Below, one piece after another: positions 18,964 to 27,561 of a stretch of 64,000 nucleotides of DNA. A program made the translations under genes and the position numbers. The DNA comes from Rhizobium rhododendri. Lineage in GTDB: Bacteria > Pseudomonadota > Alphaproteobacteria > Rhizobiales > Rhizobiaceae. The stretch covers positions 124,001 to 188,000 of the forward strand of contig NZ_CP117269.1 in the NCBI RefSeq assembly GCF_007000325.2, in the 5' to 3' direction. Under the pieces are notes generated by a model that saw nothing but the letters and a program-made list of their open reading frames with translations, was not told the origin of the DNA and ran no database searches. Numbering within the stretch: the first letter of the stretch is position 1; the number at the start of each line of letters is the position of its first letter.

Positions 18964-19050
18964 GCGATTGACGACTATCGGCCGGATGGTCCGCTCGACG
19001 CTGTTATTGTTGATCTCGATGCGCCCATCAGTCAGGAAAAGCCACCTAGA
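18961..19050 (-). pseudogene. IS66 TnpC fragment
   Basis: On the minus strand this short stretch reads LFLTDGRIEINNNSVERTIR and PIVVNR, the highly conserved C-terminal region of IS66 transposases with the last acidic residue. Both flanks are lost. It marks the older sequence into which the recombinase trio seems to have inserted. Confidence 0.75.
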
Positions 19051-19229
19051 GCGATGTAAGGGACGCCCTCCATGCTTCGTCCTGACGGGCGGCGAGACCT
19101 CCGACTACCGTCGCACGCGAGAAATAGTTGTCAGGGTCCACCCACACTGGCTGCTAGTGGTGCAGCGCGCGAAGCTTCGTGGTGATGACACGCATGGTGC
19201 GGTCCAATAGCTCCATTGGCGCTTCGATT

Positions 19230-20114
19230 CTATCCAGCTCTGGAGCTATTGTTTCTCGAGCGATCGGTTGAATAGAGTTCCTGGCGCAAACGTTGATAGC
19301 TTTCTGCTAGTCTCTCGCTTACTTTTTCCACCTCGCCCAACTTACCGTCGGATACGATATTTGATGATGTTATGCGTAATACGGCTGCTTCGAGTTCACC
19401 TAACTCGGTGTCATTTCGAGTTGCCGGATTGTTCGATGAACGTGTCTCTTGTGATTGAGAATTTTTGAAATCGTGTTCTATGTTCCAATACAAGTCTTCG
19501 TGGTTGCCATCACCACTTCGAAGCTCATCAATACGACTACGATGTACATCTGAGAGGAAATTCTGCGCACACACGAGAAATTCGGCGGCACTTCCCTGAT
19601 CGTCAGAATGGTCAGCTCTGTCAAACAGATGGAGCGCGTGATCAATTAAACGATTTTTATCATTCGCATCGAATAAGCCGAGCTTCTCTTTGAGTAATTG
19701 CAGAGCCTCAGCTTGCTTTTGCTGTTCGGGGAGATGGAGGACTTGGTCAACGAGTTTCGTTCTACGCTGTGACGTCTGGAAATCGATGATCGGAATGACA
19801 CTCTTGAGCCGTGGCGGCGTCACAGCCTGGTCATCGCGCGGCACGACGTTTTCAAACAGCCTGCTTGCAGACGTCCCGAGACGATTAAGCTTATGTTTAA
19901 AGTCGCCGGTAGGCCCATCTTTCAGCATTTGCCTCGCTTCACGGCCAGCCTTTTCGAACCTTCCGAGCTCGGCGGCTGTTTTTACTGGATCGGGAGTAAC
20001 CAGCCTGGAGAATATATCTGCGACTGAATCTGTGTTCATATTCTTATGGAGTCCGGAACTTTCGCTACTATCGATCTTACCGGGATTTTCCGCATTCAAT
20101 CGCTTCATCGTCAT
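19230..20114 (-). CDS. putative VirF-like type IV secretion effector
   Basis: A 294-residue hydrophilic protein. Residues about 30-90 (SVADIFSRLVTPDPVKTAAE, LGRFEKAGREARQML, FKHKLNRLGTSASRLF) follow the same pattern as the F-box-like N-terminal region of VirF. That host-range effector acts inside plant cells with SCF ubiquitin ligase parts. The C-terminus (YSTDRSRNNSSRAG) is short, basic and Arg-containing, like VirB/VirD4 export signals. AAAGGAAA lies just before the start; the second ATG at 20108 has better spacing. A near-perfect vir box (20214-20225) lies 100 bp upstream. Similarity to VirF is by eye and needs a profile comparison. Confidence 0.6.
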   Translation of the reverse strand: MTMKRLNAENPGKIDSSESSGLHKNMNTDSVADIFSRLVTPDPVKTAAELGRFEKAGREARQMLKDGPTGDFKHKLNRLGTSASRLFENVVPRDDQAVTPPRLKSVIPIIDFQTSQRRTKLVDQVLHLPEQQKQAEALQLLKEKLGLFDANDKNRLIDHALHLFDRADHSDDQGSAAEFLVCAQNFLSDVHRSRIDELRSGDGNHEDLYWNIEHDFKNSQSQETRSSNNPATRNDTELGELEAAVLRITSSNIVSDGKLGEVEKVSERLAESYQRLRQELYSTDRSRNNSSRAG

Positions 20115-20213
20115 ATTTCCTTTCCGAGCTGCGTCACCGGAAGCACACGTGAACTTTGATTTTAGAGACAGGCATGGTTATCGACCGAAGTACGAATTTC
20201 AACCAATTTTGCC

Positions 20214-20225
20214 TTACAATTGTAA
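20214..20225 (-). promoter_or_regulatory. vir box (VirG-binding site) of the VirF-like gene
   Basis: TTACAATTGTAA, a 12-bp perfect palindrome. Read one base along, TACAATTGTAAG matches 10 of 12 positions of TNCAATTGAAAY. It lies about 100 bp before the effector start. IS66 copy 1 inserted only 22 bp further upstream and left the box intact. A half-site TTGAAAT follows on the coding strand at about 20195-20201. Confidence 0.65.
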
Positions 20226-20338
20226 GAGGGATTGAGTGCCGAAGATCGTATCGCTCCGGCGTGGACCGCCTTGCGAGTTTTGGGCGATATCGTGATTTTG
20301 CGCTCTTGAGAGTGGAATTAAGAGCGCAATGAGGACCT

Positions 20339-20686
20339 ATGGCACAGGCCATTTTGCTGACGGGTCAAGAACGGCGTCGTCGTTGGTCACCGGCTGATCG
20401 GCTGGAAATTCTGGAGGCAGCATTCGCTCCCGGTGCGAATGTGTCGGAGGTAGCACGTCGTTTTGATGTTTCGACGGGGCTGCTCTACACGTGGCGCCGC
20501 CAGGCGCTGTCGGTTGCGGTGGCGGATGGTCCTGCCTTCGTGCCCGCGACGGTCGTGGGTGCCGCGGGCGGTGGCGATGTCGTTGCGGCGACGATCGCTG
20601 TGGACTTTGCGAACGGTACCAAGGTGAGGATTGCGTCCGGGGCACCTTGTGATCTTGCCGCAGCAGTAATGCGAGCGCTCAAATGA
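20339..20686 (+). CDS. tnpA: IS66 accessory protein TnpA, copy 1
   Basis: A 115-residue helix-turn-helix protein (RRRWSPADRLEILEAAFAPG, then NVSEVARRFDVSTGLLYTWR) required with TnpB for IS66 transposition. The stop overlaps the start of tnpB (ATGA), so the two are translationally coupled. Intact, and identical to the inverted copy. Confidence 0.88.
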   Translation: MAQAILLTGQERRRRWSPADRLEILEAAFAPGANVSEVARRFDVSTGLLYTWRRQALSVAVADGPAFVPATVVGAAGGGDVVAATIAVDFANGTKVRIASGAPCDLAAAVMRALK

Positions 20687-21031
20687 TCCCGATCAGTTCG
20701 AGCGTGCGTGTTTGGATTGCGAGCGGCCATTGCGATATGCGCAAAGGGATGCAGGGCTTGGCTCTGATCGTGCAGGAAGGTCTGGGCCGTGATCCGTTCA
20801 AGGGGGACGTTTTTGTCTTCCGGGGGGAAAAGTGGCCGGCTGATCAAGGCTCTTTGGCATGACGGAATTGGCCTTTCGCTATACGCAAAGCGGCTTGAGC
20901 GCGGCCGTTTCATTTGGCCGGCGACGGAGGGTGGAGCGATTGCGCTGACGGCTGGCCAGATGTCCTATCTGCTTGAGGGAATTGACTGGCGAAACCCGCA
21001 GCAGACATGGCGCCCGACGAGCGCGGGATAG
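20683..21031 (+). CDS. tnpB: IS66 accessory protein TnpB, in two frames, copy 1
   Basis: The ATG at 20683 gives MIPISSSVRVWIASGHCDMR and the family core up to DVFVFRG. After the run CCGGGGGGAAAAG (20820-20832) the frame meets a stop, while the conserved remainder (KSGRLIKALWHDGIGLSLYA, then KRLERGRFIWP and GIDWRNPQQTWRPTS) continues in the other frame to 21031. The same G6 run is present in the other copy of this element, so this could be a programmed slip or an inherited defect. Confidence 0.8.
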
Positions 21032-21108
21032 CGTTTTTTTGGCGGGATTGCGTGCGGCAGCACCAAGAAAAGCTATACAAATCAGTGGTTTTGTGATTCA
21101 CTTCGAGC

Positions 21109-22767
21109 ATGGAAACCGGCTCGGGAAATCACCGTGATCATGCTGCAGCCCTGGAAGCAGAGCTAGCGATTGCGCGGTCGGAACGGGCTACTGCTTTGGC
21201 CGAATTGGCTGTTGCCAAGGCCAAGGAGGCCGACGATCAGGCCATCATTCTTCGCCAGAAAGTCTATATCGAAAAGCTGCAACGGGAACTGCGCGGTCAG
21301 AAGTCGGAACGGACAGCGCGGCTGATCGCGCAGATGGAGCTGATGCTTGAGGACGCCGAAGCGGCGGCGACTGAAGATGAGCTTGCCGCCGAAATGGCCG
21401 TTGCTGCAGCTGCTGCGATTGCGGTCACCGGCTTTACGCGCAAGCGGCCCGTCAAGAAGCCTTTCCCGGAACATCTTCCGCGTGAGCGTGTCGTGGTGCC
21501 TGGTCCGGTTGCCTGCAGCTGCTGTGGCGGTGAACGGCTTCGCAAGCTCGGCGAAGACATCACCGAAACGATGGAGAGCGTACCGCGTAGCTGGAAGGTC
21601 ATTCAGACGGTGCGGGAAAAGTTCACCTGCCGTGACTGCGAGAAGATCAGTCAGGCACCTGCACCCTTCCATGTCATACCGAGAGGATGGGCGGGTCCGA
21701 GCCTTTTGGCGATGATGCTCTGCGACAAGTTCGGCCAGCACATTCCCCTCAATCGCCAGGTCGAACGTTTTGCCCTGGAAGGTGTGCCAGTCAGTCTGTC
21801 GACAGCAGCAGACGCGATTGGCGCGTGCTGCCAGGTCCTTGCCCCGCTTGTGAGGCGGATTGAAAGCCATACGTTCGCGTCTGAACGGATCCACGGTGAT
21901 GATACGACCGTGCCGGTTCTCGCTCTCGGCAAGACCGTCACCGGTCGGATATGGAGCTACGTCAAGGACGATGCTCCGTTTGGCGGAACGGCGCCTCCGT
22001 CGGCGATGTTCTATTATTCCCGGGACCGGGCCGGCGAACATCCACAGGCGCATCTGGCCAATTATAGCGGCATCCTTCAGGCGGATGCCTATACGGGCTA
22101 TGGCCAGCTCTATCTTCCTGATCGAAGTCCGGGCCCGATTCATGAGGCGGCGTGTTGGGCGCATGCGAGGCGACCATTCTTTGCGCAAGCCGATTTGGAG
22201 GCCAACGCGCGCCGAAAAGCGCAGGGTAAAAATGCCGCCGTCATCTCGCCGGTCGCCTTGAACATGGTGCAGCGGATCGACGCACTGTTCGAAATCGAGC
22301 GCCATATCAATGGCCGTACGGCCGATGAGAGAAAAGCAATCCGCCAGCAGTTGTCAAAACCGCTGATCGACGACATGGAGATATGGATACGCGAACACCG
22401 CGCCAGGTTGTCGCGCGACAATGACTTGGCAAAGGCGTTTGACTACATGCTGAACCGCTGGGAATCCTTCATTCGTTTCCTCGACGACGGGCGCATTTGC
22501 CTGTCGAACAATTGTGCGGAGCGATCTCTGCGCGGTGTGGCGCTCGGTCGGAAAGCCTGGCTATTTGCCGGTTCCGATCGAGGGGGCCAGCGGGCGGCGG
22601 CCATGTACAGCCTGATCGTCACCGCGAAAATGAATCGCATTGACCCACAGGCCTGGCTTGCCGATGTCCTTGCCCGCATCGCCGACCATCCAGTCAGCCG
22701 TCTTGATGAGCTTCTCCCCTGGAATTGGCGGGAAACCACAACATCGCCACTGAGGCAGGCGGCCTGA
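21109..22767 (+). CDS. tnpC: IS66 transposase TnpC, copy 1
   Basis: A 552-residue DDE transposase. It has an N-terminal coiled coil (ALEAELAIARSERATALAEL), a zinc-binding CSCCGGERLRKLGEDITE, the catalytic core (SERIHGDDTTVPVL with Asp, ILQADAYTGYGQLY with Asp) and the C-terminal CLSNNCAERSLRGVALGRKA with Glu, plus the C-terminal LADVLARIADHPVSRLDELL. The frame is intact. It differs from the inverted copy by one codon near the N-terminus and a few substitutions. The stop overlaps the start of the fourth gene. Confidence 0.93.
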   Translation: METGSGNHRDHAAALEAELAIARSERATALAELAVAKAKEADDQAIILRQKVYIEKLQRELRGQKSERTARLIAQMELMLEDAEAAATEDELAAEMAVAAAAAIAVTGFTRKRPVKKPFPEHLPRERVVVPGPVACSCCGGERLRKLGEDITETMESVPRSWKVIQTVREKFTCRDCEKISQAPAPFHVIPRGWAGPSLLAMMLCDKFGQHIPLNRQVERFALEGVPVSLSTAADAIGACCQVLAPLVRRIESHTFASERIHGDDTTVPVLALGKTVTGRIWSYVKDDAPFGGTAPPSAMFYYSRDRAGEHPQAHLANYSGILQADAYTGYGQLYLPDRSPGPIHEAACWAHARRPFFAQADLEANARRKAQGKNAAVISPVALNMVQRIDALFEIERHINGRTADERKAIRQQLSKPLIDDMEIWIREHRARLSRDNDLAKAFDYMLNRWESFIRFLDDGRICLSNNCAERSLRGVALGRKAWLFAGSDRGGQRAAAMYSLIVTAKMNRIDPQAWLADVLARIADHPVSRLDELLPWNWRETTTSPLRQAA

Positions 22768-23351
22768 TGGCAGGTCCTCTCGTTCGCTTAAAGATCATGC
22801 TCGATGACGTTGATCCCTTGGTGATGCGGCGCGTTGTCGTCCCATTCCGCATTCGGCTTGACCGGCTTCATGAGGTTCTTCAGGAGGCTTTCGGCTGGAC
22901 GAACAGCCATCTGTATGAGTTCAGGATCCGTGACATCGGGTTCGGCGTGCCTGATGGCGGCTTTGATGGTCCCATCGATGCACGCAAAGAAACGCTTCTT
23001 GCTGCCATAGAAGATATCGGCGCGAAATCATTCAAGTATCTCTATGACTTCGGCGACGGCTGGACGCACACCGTGAAAATCGAAAAGGTTTTACCGGCGA
23101 CCGCCGGCTTCGACGATCCCTTCCTGCTTGACGTTGTCGGACGATGTCCACCGGAGGATGTCGGCGGTCCGTGGGGTTATGAAGAGTTCCGCGAGGCCAT
23201 TGCGGACACCAACCATGAGCGTCACCACGAACTTGTGGAATGGTGGGGCGATGCGCACTACGATCCTGGCGATGTCGACGCCGGCAATCTCCGCAAAAAC
23301 GTCGAGGCTTTAGCTGCAAAGTGGAAGCGCCGATCGCGAAAGAAAAGCTGA
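22767..23351 (+). CDS. plasmid pRiA4b ORF-3-like protein (IS66 passenger), copy 1
   Basis: A 194-residue protein of the pRiA4b ORF-3-like family, of unknown function. Typical segments are PLVMRRVVVPFRIRLDRLHE, VLQEAFGWTNSHLYEF, KYLYDFGDGWTHTVKIEK and RCPPEDVGGPWGYEEF. The ATG overlaps the tnpC stop (TGATG), so it is a true part of the element's operon and travels with it. The second copy is also intact, which suggests that it is retained by selection within the element. Confidence 0.87.
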   Translation: MAGPLVRLKIMLDDVDPLVMRRVVVPFRIRLDRLHEVLQEAFGWTNSHLYEFRIRDIGFGVPDGGFDGPIDARKETLLAAIEDIGAKSFKYLYDFGDGWTHTVKIEKVLPATAGFDDPFLLDVVGRCPPEDVGGPWGYEEFREAIADTNHERHHELVEWWGDAHYDPGDVDAGNLRKNVEALAAKWKRRSRKKS

Positions 23352-24241
23352 ACCTGCGGTCCTCGGCGAATGCTTACCGAAGATCGAGAAGGGAAAGCTT
23401 GGTCAACGGTTGAGGTCGACTATTGTCGACACACGCTTGACGATCAGCCGATCAGCGACGGGTCTCAATCTACATTTTAAAGCCTGTCGCCGTTTTTACG
23501 ATTCAATCTTCTCAAATCAGCTTATCGGTGATTCTCTTTCGCTTTGAAGGGAGGCCGTCATGGGTAAGTCACATCCGATTGCGTTGCGTGAGCGTGTGAT
23601 AGGGTTTGTTGAGGAAGGCCATGGCCATCGCGAGGCGGCCCGGCATTTTCGGGTCTCGCCACGTTTCGTGAACGATCTGGTGATCCTCAAACGCGAGACA
23701 AATTCGCTTGTCCCGCGCCGGCAGGGGCATGTTGGCGGCGGCAAGCTTTCAGCGCATCACGCGTGGGTTGAAGAGCGGATGATGCAGAATGGCGAACTGA
23801 CACTGGACGAGCTTTGCGTGGAACTCTGCGGACGTGGCGTCATCGTCCATCGCTCCAGTGTCGGACGGCTTCTTCACAGGCTGGGGCTGAGCCATAAAAA
23901 AAAGCCTGATGGCAAGCGAGCAGCAGCGCCTGGAGATCGCGCGGGCGCGTGAACTGTGGACCGGGCGGCGAAAGCCTTTCTTCAACAAAGCATTGGCACG
24001 ACTGGTTTTTATTGACGAGACGTCGACGAACACAAAGCTGACAAAGCGGACGGGCTGGTCTCCCCGAGGCCAGCGATATCGAACGCACGCCCCCTTCGGG
24101 TCGTGGAAATCCCAAACGTTCATCGCTGGGCTACGATCCTATGGAATGGTTGCCCCCTGGATTGTCGATAGGCCGATGAATAGCGTATCCATCCGAGCAG
24201 GGCCGCAGGATTTTGAGCAGCGCGCGTGGTAATGTCGGTTG

Positions 24242-24475
24242 ATGGAGATCGATGAGGACAAGATCGACGAGGCGGTTTTGGCGCTGTTATGGCTGACGCT
24301 GCATAACGAGCGTTGGGCCTGGAAGGGTTTCGACTGGGCGACGACGGATCGGCTTCACAAGAAGGGCATGATCGGCGACCCAGTCAACAAGTCGAAGTCA
24401 TTGATCCTGACCGATGAAGGCCTGGAGCGTTCGGAAGCATTGTTCCGGGAGCTGTTTACGCGGCGGCCGCAATAG
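24242..24475 (+). CDS. DUF6429-type small protein at the end of an IS66 element
   Basis: A 77-residue acidic protein, MEIDEDKIDEAVLALLWLTL, with GFDWATTDRLHKKGMIGDPV and KSKSLILTDEGLERSEALF. It resembles a domain of unknown function (DUF6429) often found beside IS66 transposases. It is oriented opposite to tnpC and overlaps its 3' end by 20 bp. The ATG at 24242 is preferred over the TTG immediately before it. Confidence 0.65.
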   Translation: MEIDEDKIDEAVLALLWLTLHNERWAWKGFDWATTDRLHKKGMIGDPVNKSKSLILTDEGLERSEALFRELFTRRPQ

Positions 24476-26119
24476 CCGTTCCTTTGTGTGACTTCCAGTG
24501 CCAAGGCAGCAGTTCGTGCAGGCGGGAGACAGGAAGATCGGCGATGCGGGCGAACACATCGGCGAGCCACGCCTTTGGGTCGACGTCGTTGAGACGGCAG
24601 GTCGTGATAACGGAGAGCATGATGGCGGCACGATCGGCCCCACGCTGGGAACCGGCGAAGGTCCAGTTTCGACGCCCGAGTGCAATTCCTCTCAGAGCGC
24701 GCTCGGCCGTATTGTTCGTGAGACAAATCCGGCCATCGTCGAGGAAACGCGCAAAACCATCCCATCGCTTCAGCATGTAATCGATCGGCTCGATCACCTC
24801 GGACGATTTGCTGAGCGTGGCGCGCTCGCGTTTCAGCCACTCGTGCATGTCGTCAAACAGCGGCTTGCTCTTTTCCTGCCGCGCGGCCAACCGTTCTTCG
24901 GCACTCAATCCATTGATCTCGCGTTCGATCTCAAACAGCGCCTCGTACCGTTGGACGGCCTCAAGCGCGATCGGCGAGATCGGCTTGCCTTTACGTTTGC
25001 GGTCGCGGGCATTTTTCTGGATGTCAGCCAGTTCAAAGAATTTGCGCCGCGCGTGCGCATGACAAAAGGCAAAGGTGATCGGTACCACCTTCTTTTCGGC
25101 GACACTGAGCGGCTCGAAGCCATTGTAGCAATCGCTCTGCAGAATGCCGCCATACCCGGCCAGGTGCTTCTGCGGATGCTCGGCGCCGCCGCGCCGCCGT
25201 AGGGACGGTCATCGCATACGTAGGTCCATATTCGCCCGGTCGTGCATTTGTCTTTGGCCTGGATGGGAATAGTGGTGTCGTCGCCAAAAAGGCGCTCGGC
25301 CGCGAAGACATGCGCCTCGATCAGATCAAAGATCGGCAGGAGCGCGGCCGTTCCATACCCGACCTGGTCGGCCAGCGTCGAGGTCGAAAGCTCGATGCCC
25401 TCGCATTTGAACCGGGTGCTCTGGCGGTTCAGCGGGCTATGCATTCCAAACTTGTCAAAGAGGATCGTCGCCAGCAGATGAGGACCGATGAAGCCGCGCG
25501 GCGTCGCATGGAACGGCGCCGGCGGCTGGCTGATCGCTTCGCAGTCACGGCAGGTAAATTTCTCCCGCACCGTCTCGATCACTTTGAACCGACGCGGAAT
25601 CTCTTCCAGCGTCTCGGTGACGTCTTCGCCCAGCTTGGAAAGCCGTGATCCACCGCAGCATGCGCAAGTGGCCGGGGGATCGATGACCACGCGCTCGCGC
25701 TCGATATCCTCCGGCCACGGCTTTCGGACCGGCCGTTTGCGCGTGAACGAACGCACGCTCGAGGTCTTGGCGGAAGCCGCCTGCGCTGCGGCTTCATCCT
25801 CCGTCGCCGCCATCACCAGTTCTTCGAGCTGCAATTCCATCTGGTCGATCAGGCGCGCCGTGCGCTCAGATCGCTTTCCGCGCAGTTCGCGTCTCAGCTT
25901 TTCGATCGCCAGCTCCAGACTGGCAATCAAGGCCTCACTGTCCGACAGCATGGCCTGCGCATTGGCGGCTTGCGCCACCGCAATGTCCCGTTCAGTGACG
26001 ACGGTGTCGCGCTCGGCAACAACGACATCACGTTCAGCCTGTAACATCTCACGCTCGGAAAGCAGCGCCAGATAGGCGCTCGCAAGGTCCGCAGGAAGGT
26101 CCACAGGCTTCGAAGTCAT
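24456..26119 (-). pseudogene. tnpC: IS66 transposase TnpC of copy 2, frameshifted
   Basis: The N-terminal part (26119 to about 25200) has the coiled coil, the zinc-binding CACCGGSRLSKLGEDVTET and the first catalytic Asp in ERLFGDDTTIPIQ. The C-terminal part (frame ending at 24456) has VVPITFAFCHAHARRKFFEL and ICLTNNTAERALRGIALGRR with the last Glu. At about 25190-25200 the text jumps from PYGGAAA to AEHPQKHLAGYGG in another frame. The roughly 11 residues usually between them are absent, so a small deletion between GCGGCGCC-like repeats destroyed the gene. Confidence 0.82.
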
Positions 26120-26164
26120 GAAGCCATTCGATCAGATTCATTCAATATTTTCAATGCAATAATG

Positions 26165-26518
26165 CTATCCGATCCGTGTCGGACGCCAGGTTTCCTGCGG
26201 ATTGCGCCAGTCGATCCCGGACAACAAATAAGACAATTGTGCCGGTGAGATCGCGACCGCGCCGCCCTCCATATTCGGCCAGATAAACCGGCCCTTCTCC
26301 AGCCGCCGGGTAAAAAGGCAGGCGCCCAGACCATCGTGCCAGATGATCTTCAAAATATCCGATCTGCGACCCCTGAAGACGAAGAGATGCCCTGACAACG
26401 GATCATGCTTCAGAACCTCCTGCACCCGAAGCGCCAGAGAAGGAAAGCCACAGCGCATGTCAGTATACCCTGTCGAAAGCCAGACCTTGACCCCTGTTCC
26501 CATCGGAAACGGATTCAC
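26165..26518 (-). CDS. tnpB: IS66 accessory protein TnpB of copy 2
   Basis: A 117-residue TnpB with the conserved core VKVWLSTGYTDMRCGFPSLA, LFVFRGRRSDILKIIWHDG, LEKGRFIWP and GIDWRNPQETWRPTRIG. The start overlaps the tnpA stop. Intact in one frame, in contrast with tnpB of IS66 copy 1. Confidence 0.88.
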   Translation of the reverse strand: MNPFPMGTGVKVWLSTGYTDMRCGFPSLALRVQEVLKHDPLSGHLFVFRGRRSDILKIIWHDGLGACLFTRRLEKGRFIWPNMEGGAVAISPAQLSYLLSGIDWRNPQETWRPTRIG

Positions 26519-26988
26519 CTCAGCGCCTCCAGTCCGCGCAGGATCCGAAGCAGCGCTTCAACGTCGACATCGCGTCCCACAATCACACGGCGACCATTGG
26601 CGCTGACAACCTCCATAAGCCCACTATGTGCCGTCGAAGAATTGGTCGGCGCAACAACCGGAATGCCTGGCTCCGGGACCAACAGTGCAGGAATAAACCC
26701 TTCACTCCCACGGCCACTGCCGAGCCGTCCCTCGCGAGCTGCTTTACGCCAATCGTTCAACTGAAAGCGTGTGATCCCATGGCGACGTGCTGTTGCCGTG
26801 ACCTGACGCGGGGCGGAATAACTCTCCGCCACGATCGCAAGTTTGGCCTCGTTGCTGAAACGGCGACGCCGCCCGCTATCGACAATCTCCATACGGCTAA
26901 CTTGCGGCCGCTTCTCTATCGTTAAATCCACGGTTCTCACACTGTCTATATTGACGTCCATATAGACAGAACATCCAGTTCGCCTCAC
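26515..26988 (-). CDS. tnpA: IS66 accessory protein TnpA of copy 2
   Basis: Helix-turn-helix protein with GRRRRFSNEAKLAIVAESYS and VTATARRHGITRFQLNDWRK, typical of IS66 TnpA. The most likely start is an internal ATG near 26892 (MEIVDSGRRRRFS) or 26958 (MDVNIDSV) rather than the longest frame. It is followed directly by tnpB. Confidence 0.8.
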   Translation of the reverse strand: MRRTGCSVYMDVNIDSVRTVDLTIEKRPQVSRMEIVDSGRRRRFSNEAKLAIVAESYSAPRQVTATARRHGITRFQLNDWRKAAREGRLGSGRGSEGFIPALLVPEPGIPVVAPTNSSTAHSGLMEVVSANGRRVIVGRDVDVEALLRILRGLEALR

Positions 26989-27561
26989 TTCTTAGCAAGG
27001 CGGCCCTCCTCGGACGCGTACTGAATAGCCGCAGCTTCGAGGCTTGGATAGAGACCCAACTCGCGCCGACCCTGTCGCATGGAGACGTCGTCATCCTAGA
27101 CAATGTCGCCTTCCACAAGAGCGAGCGGGCCGAAAAGCTGGTCCGCGCAAAGGGAGCCTGGCTGCTGTTCCTGCCACCCTATAGTCCCGACCTCAATCCC
27201 ATCGAGATGGCCTTCTCAAAACTCAAGACGCTGCTGCGAAAGCGGGCGGCCCGCAGCTTCGATGCCATCTCCAACGCGCTTGGCGAAATCTGTGACCTCT
27301 TCTCCGTCACAGAATGTAAAAACTACTTCAAGGCAGCAGGATATGAGTGCGATTAAATGCGACACGCTTTAGCTACAGTTGCCCGGGTGACAGGACGGTG
27401 CCGCAATGACTATCCCCATCGAGACGGCCGCTCTTCGGAGCACGTTTGAGCACGCGGTAATCAATCTCACTTTCAGTGGAGATGAAATTTGCATAATTGA
27501 TGATAAATAGCGTGTTAGAGAGCGGAATCTCATCTACAGAATATTTGAAAAAATCTCGATG

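Larger units (their letters stand above)
20248..23377 (+). mobile_element. complete IS66-family element, copy 1
   Basis: A 3,130-bp element starting GTATCGCTCCGG and ending CGGCGAATGCTTAC (reverse complement GTAAGCATTCGCCG). It is flanked by the perfect 8-bp duplication CGAAGATC (20240-20247 and 23378-23385). It carries tnpA, tnpB, tnpC and a fourth gene encoding a pRiA4b ORF-3-like protein. A near-identical copy lies inverted at 53110-56236. Confidence 0.93.
24185..27021 (-). mobile_element. IS66-family element, distinct type (copy 2), defective
   Basis: A 2,837-bp element inserted in the IS630 transposase with target duplication TGAATAGC (24177-24184, 27022-27029). It is a different IS66 type from the elements at 20.2 and 53.1 kb. 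tnpA and tnpB look intact, tnpC is frameshifted, and a small convergent gene lies at its 3' end. Confidence 0.88.
23560..27357 (+). pseudogene. IS630-family transposase, split by IS66
   Basis: The first exon-like part (MGKSHPIALRERVIGFVEEG) contains the helix-turn-helix region. After an A8 run at 23897-23904 the productive frame is the one with SEQQRLEIARARELWTGRRK and LVFIDETSTNTKLTKRTGWS (first Asp). IS66 copy 2 interrupts it at 24184. The rest resumes at about 27022 with VVILDNVAFHKSERAEKL (second Asp) and LPPYSPDLNPIEMAFSKLKT (last Glu) and ends at 27357. The A8 run is a plausible programmed slip as in other IS630 elements. Confidence 0.85.
23480..27369 (+). mobile_element. IS630-family element interrupted by an IS66 element
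   Basis: Ends AAGCCTGTCGC and GCGACACGCTT are inverted repeats flanked by TA on both sides (23478-23479, 27370-27371), the IS630/Tc1 target. The transposase gene is split by IS66 copy 2 (24185-27021), which made an 8-bp duplication TGAATAGC. Removing the insert restores the reading frame WIVDRPMN-SRSFEAWIETQLAP. Confidence 0.88.
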
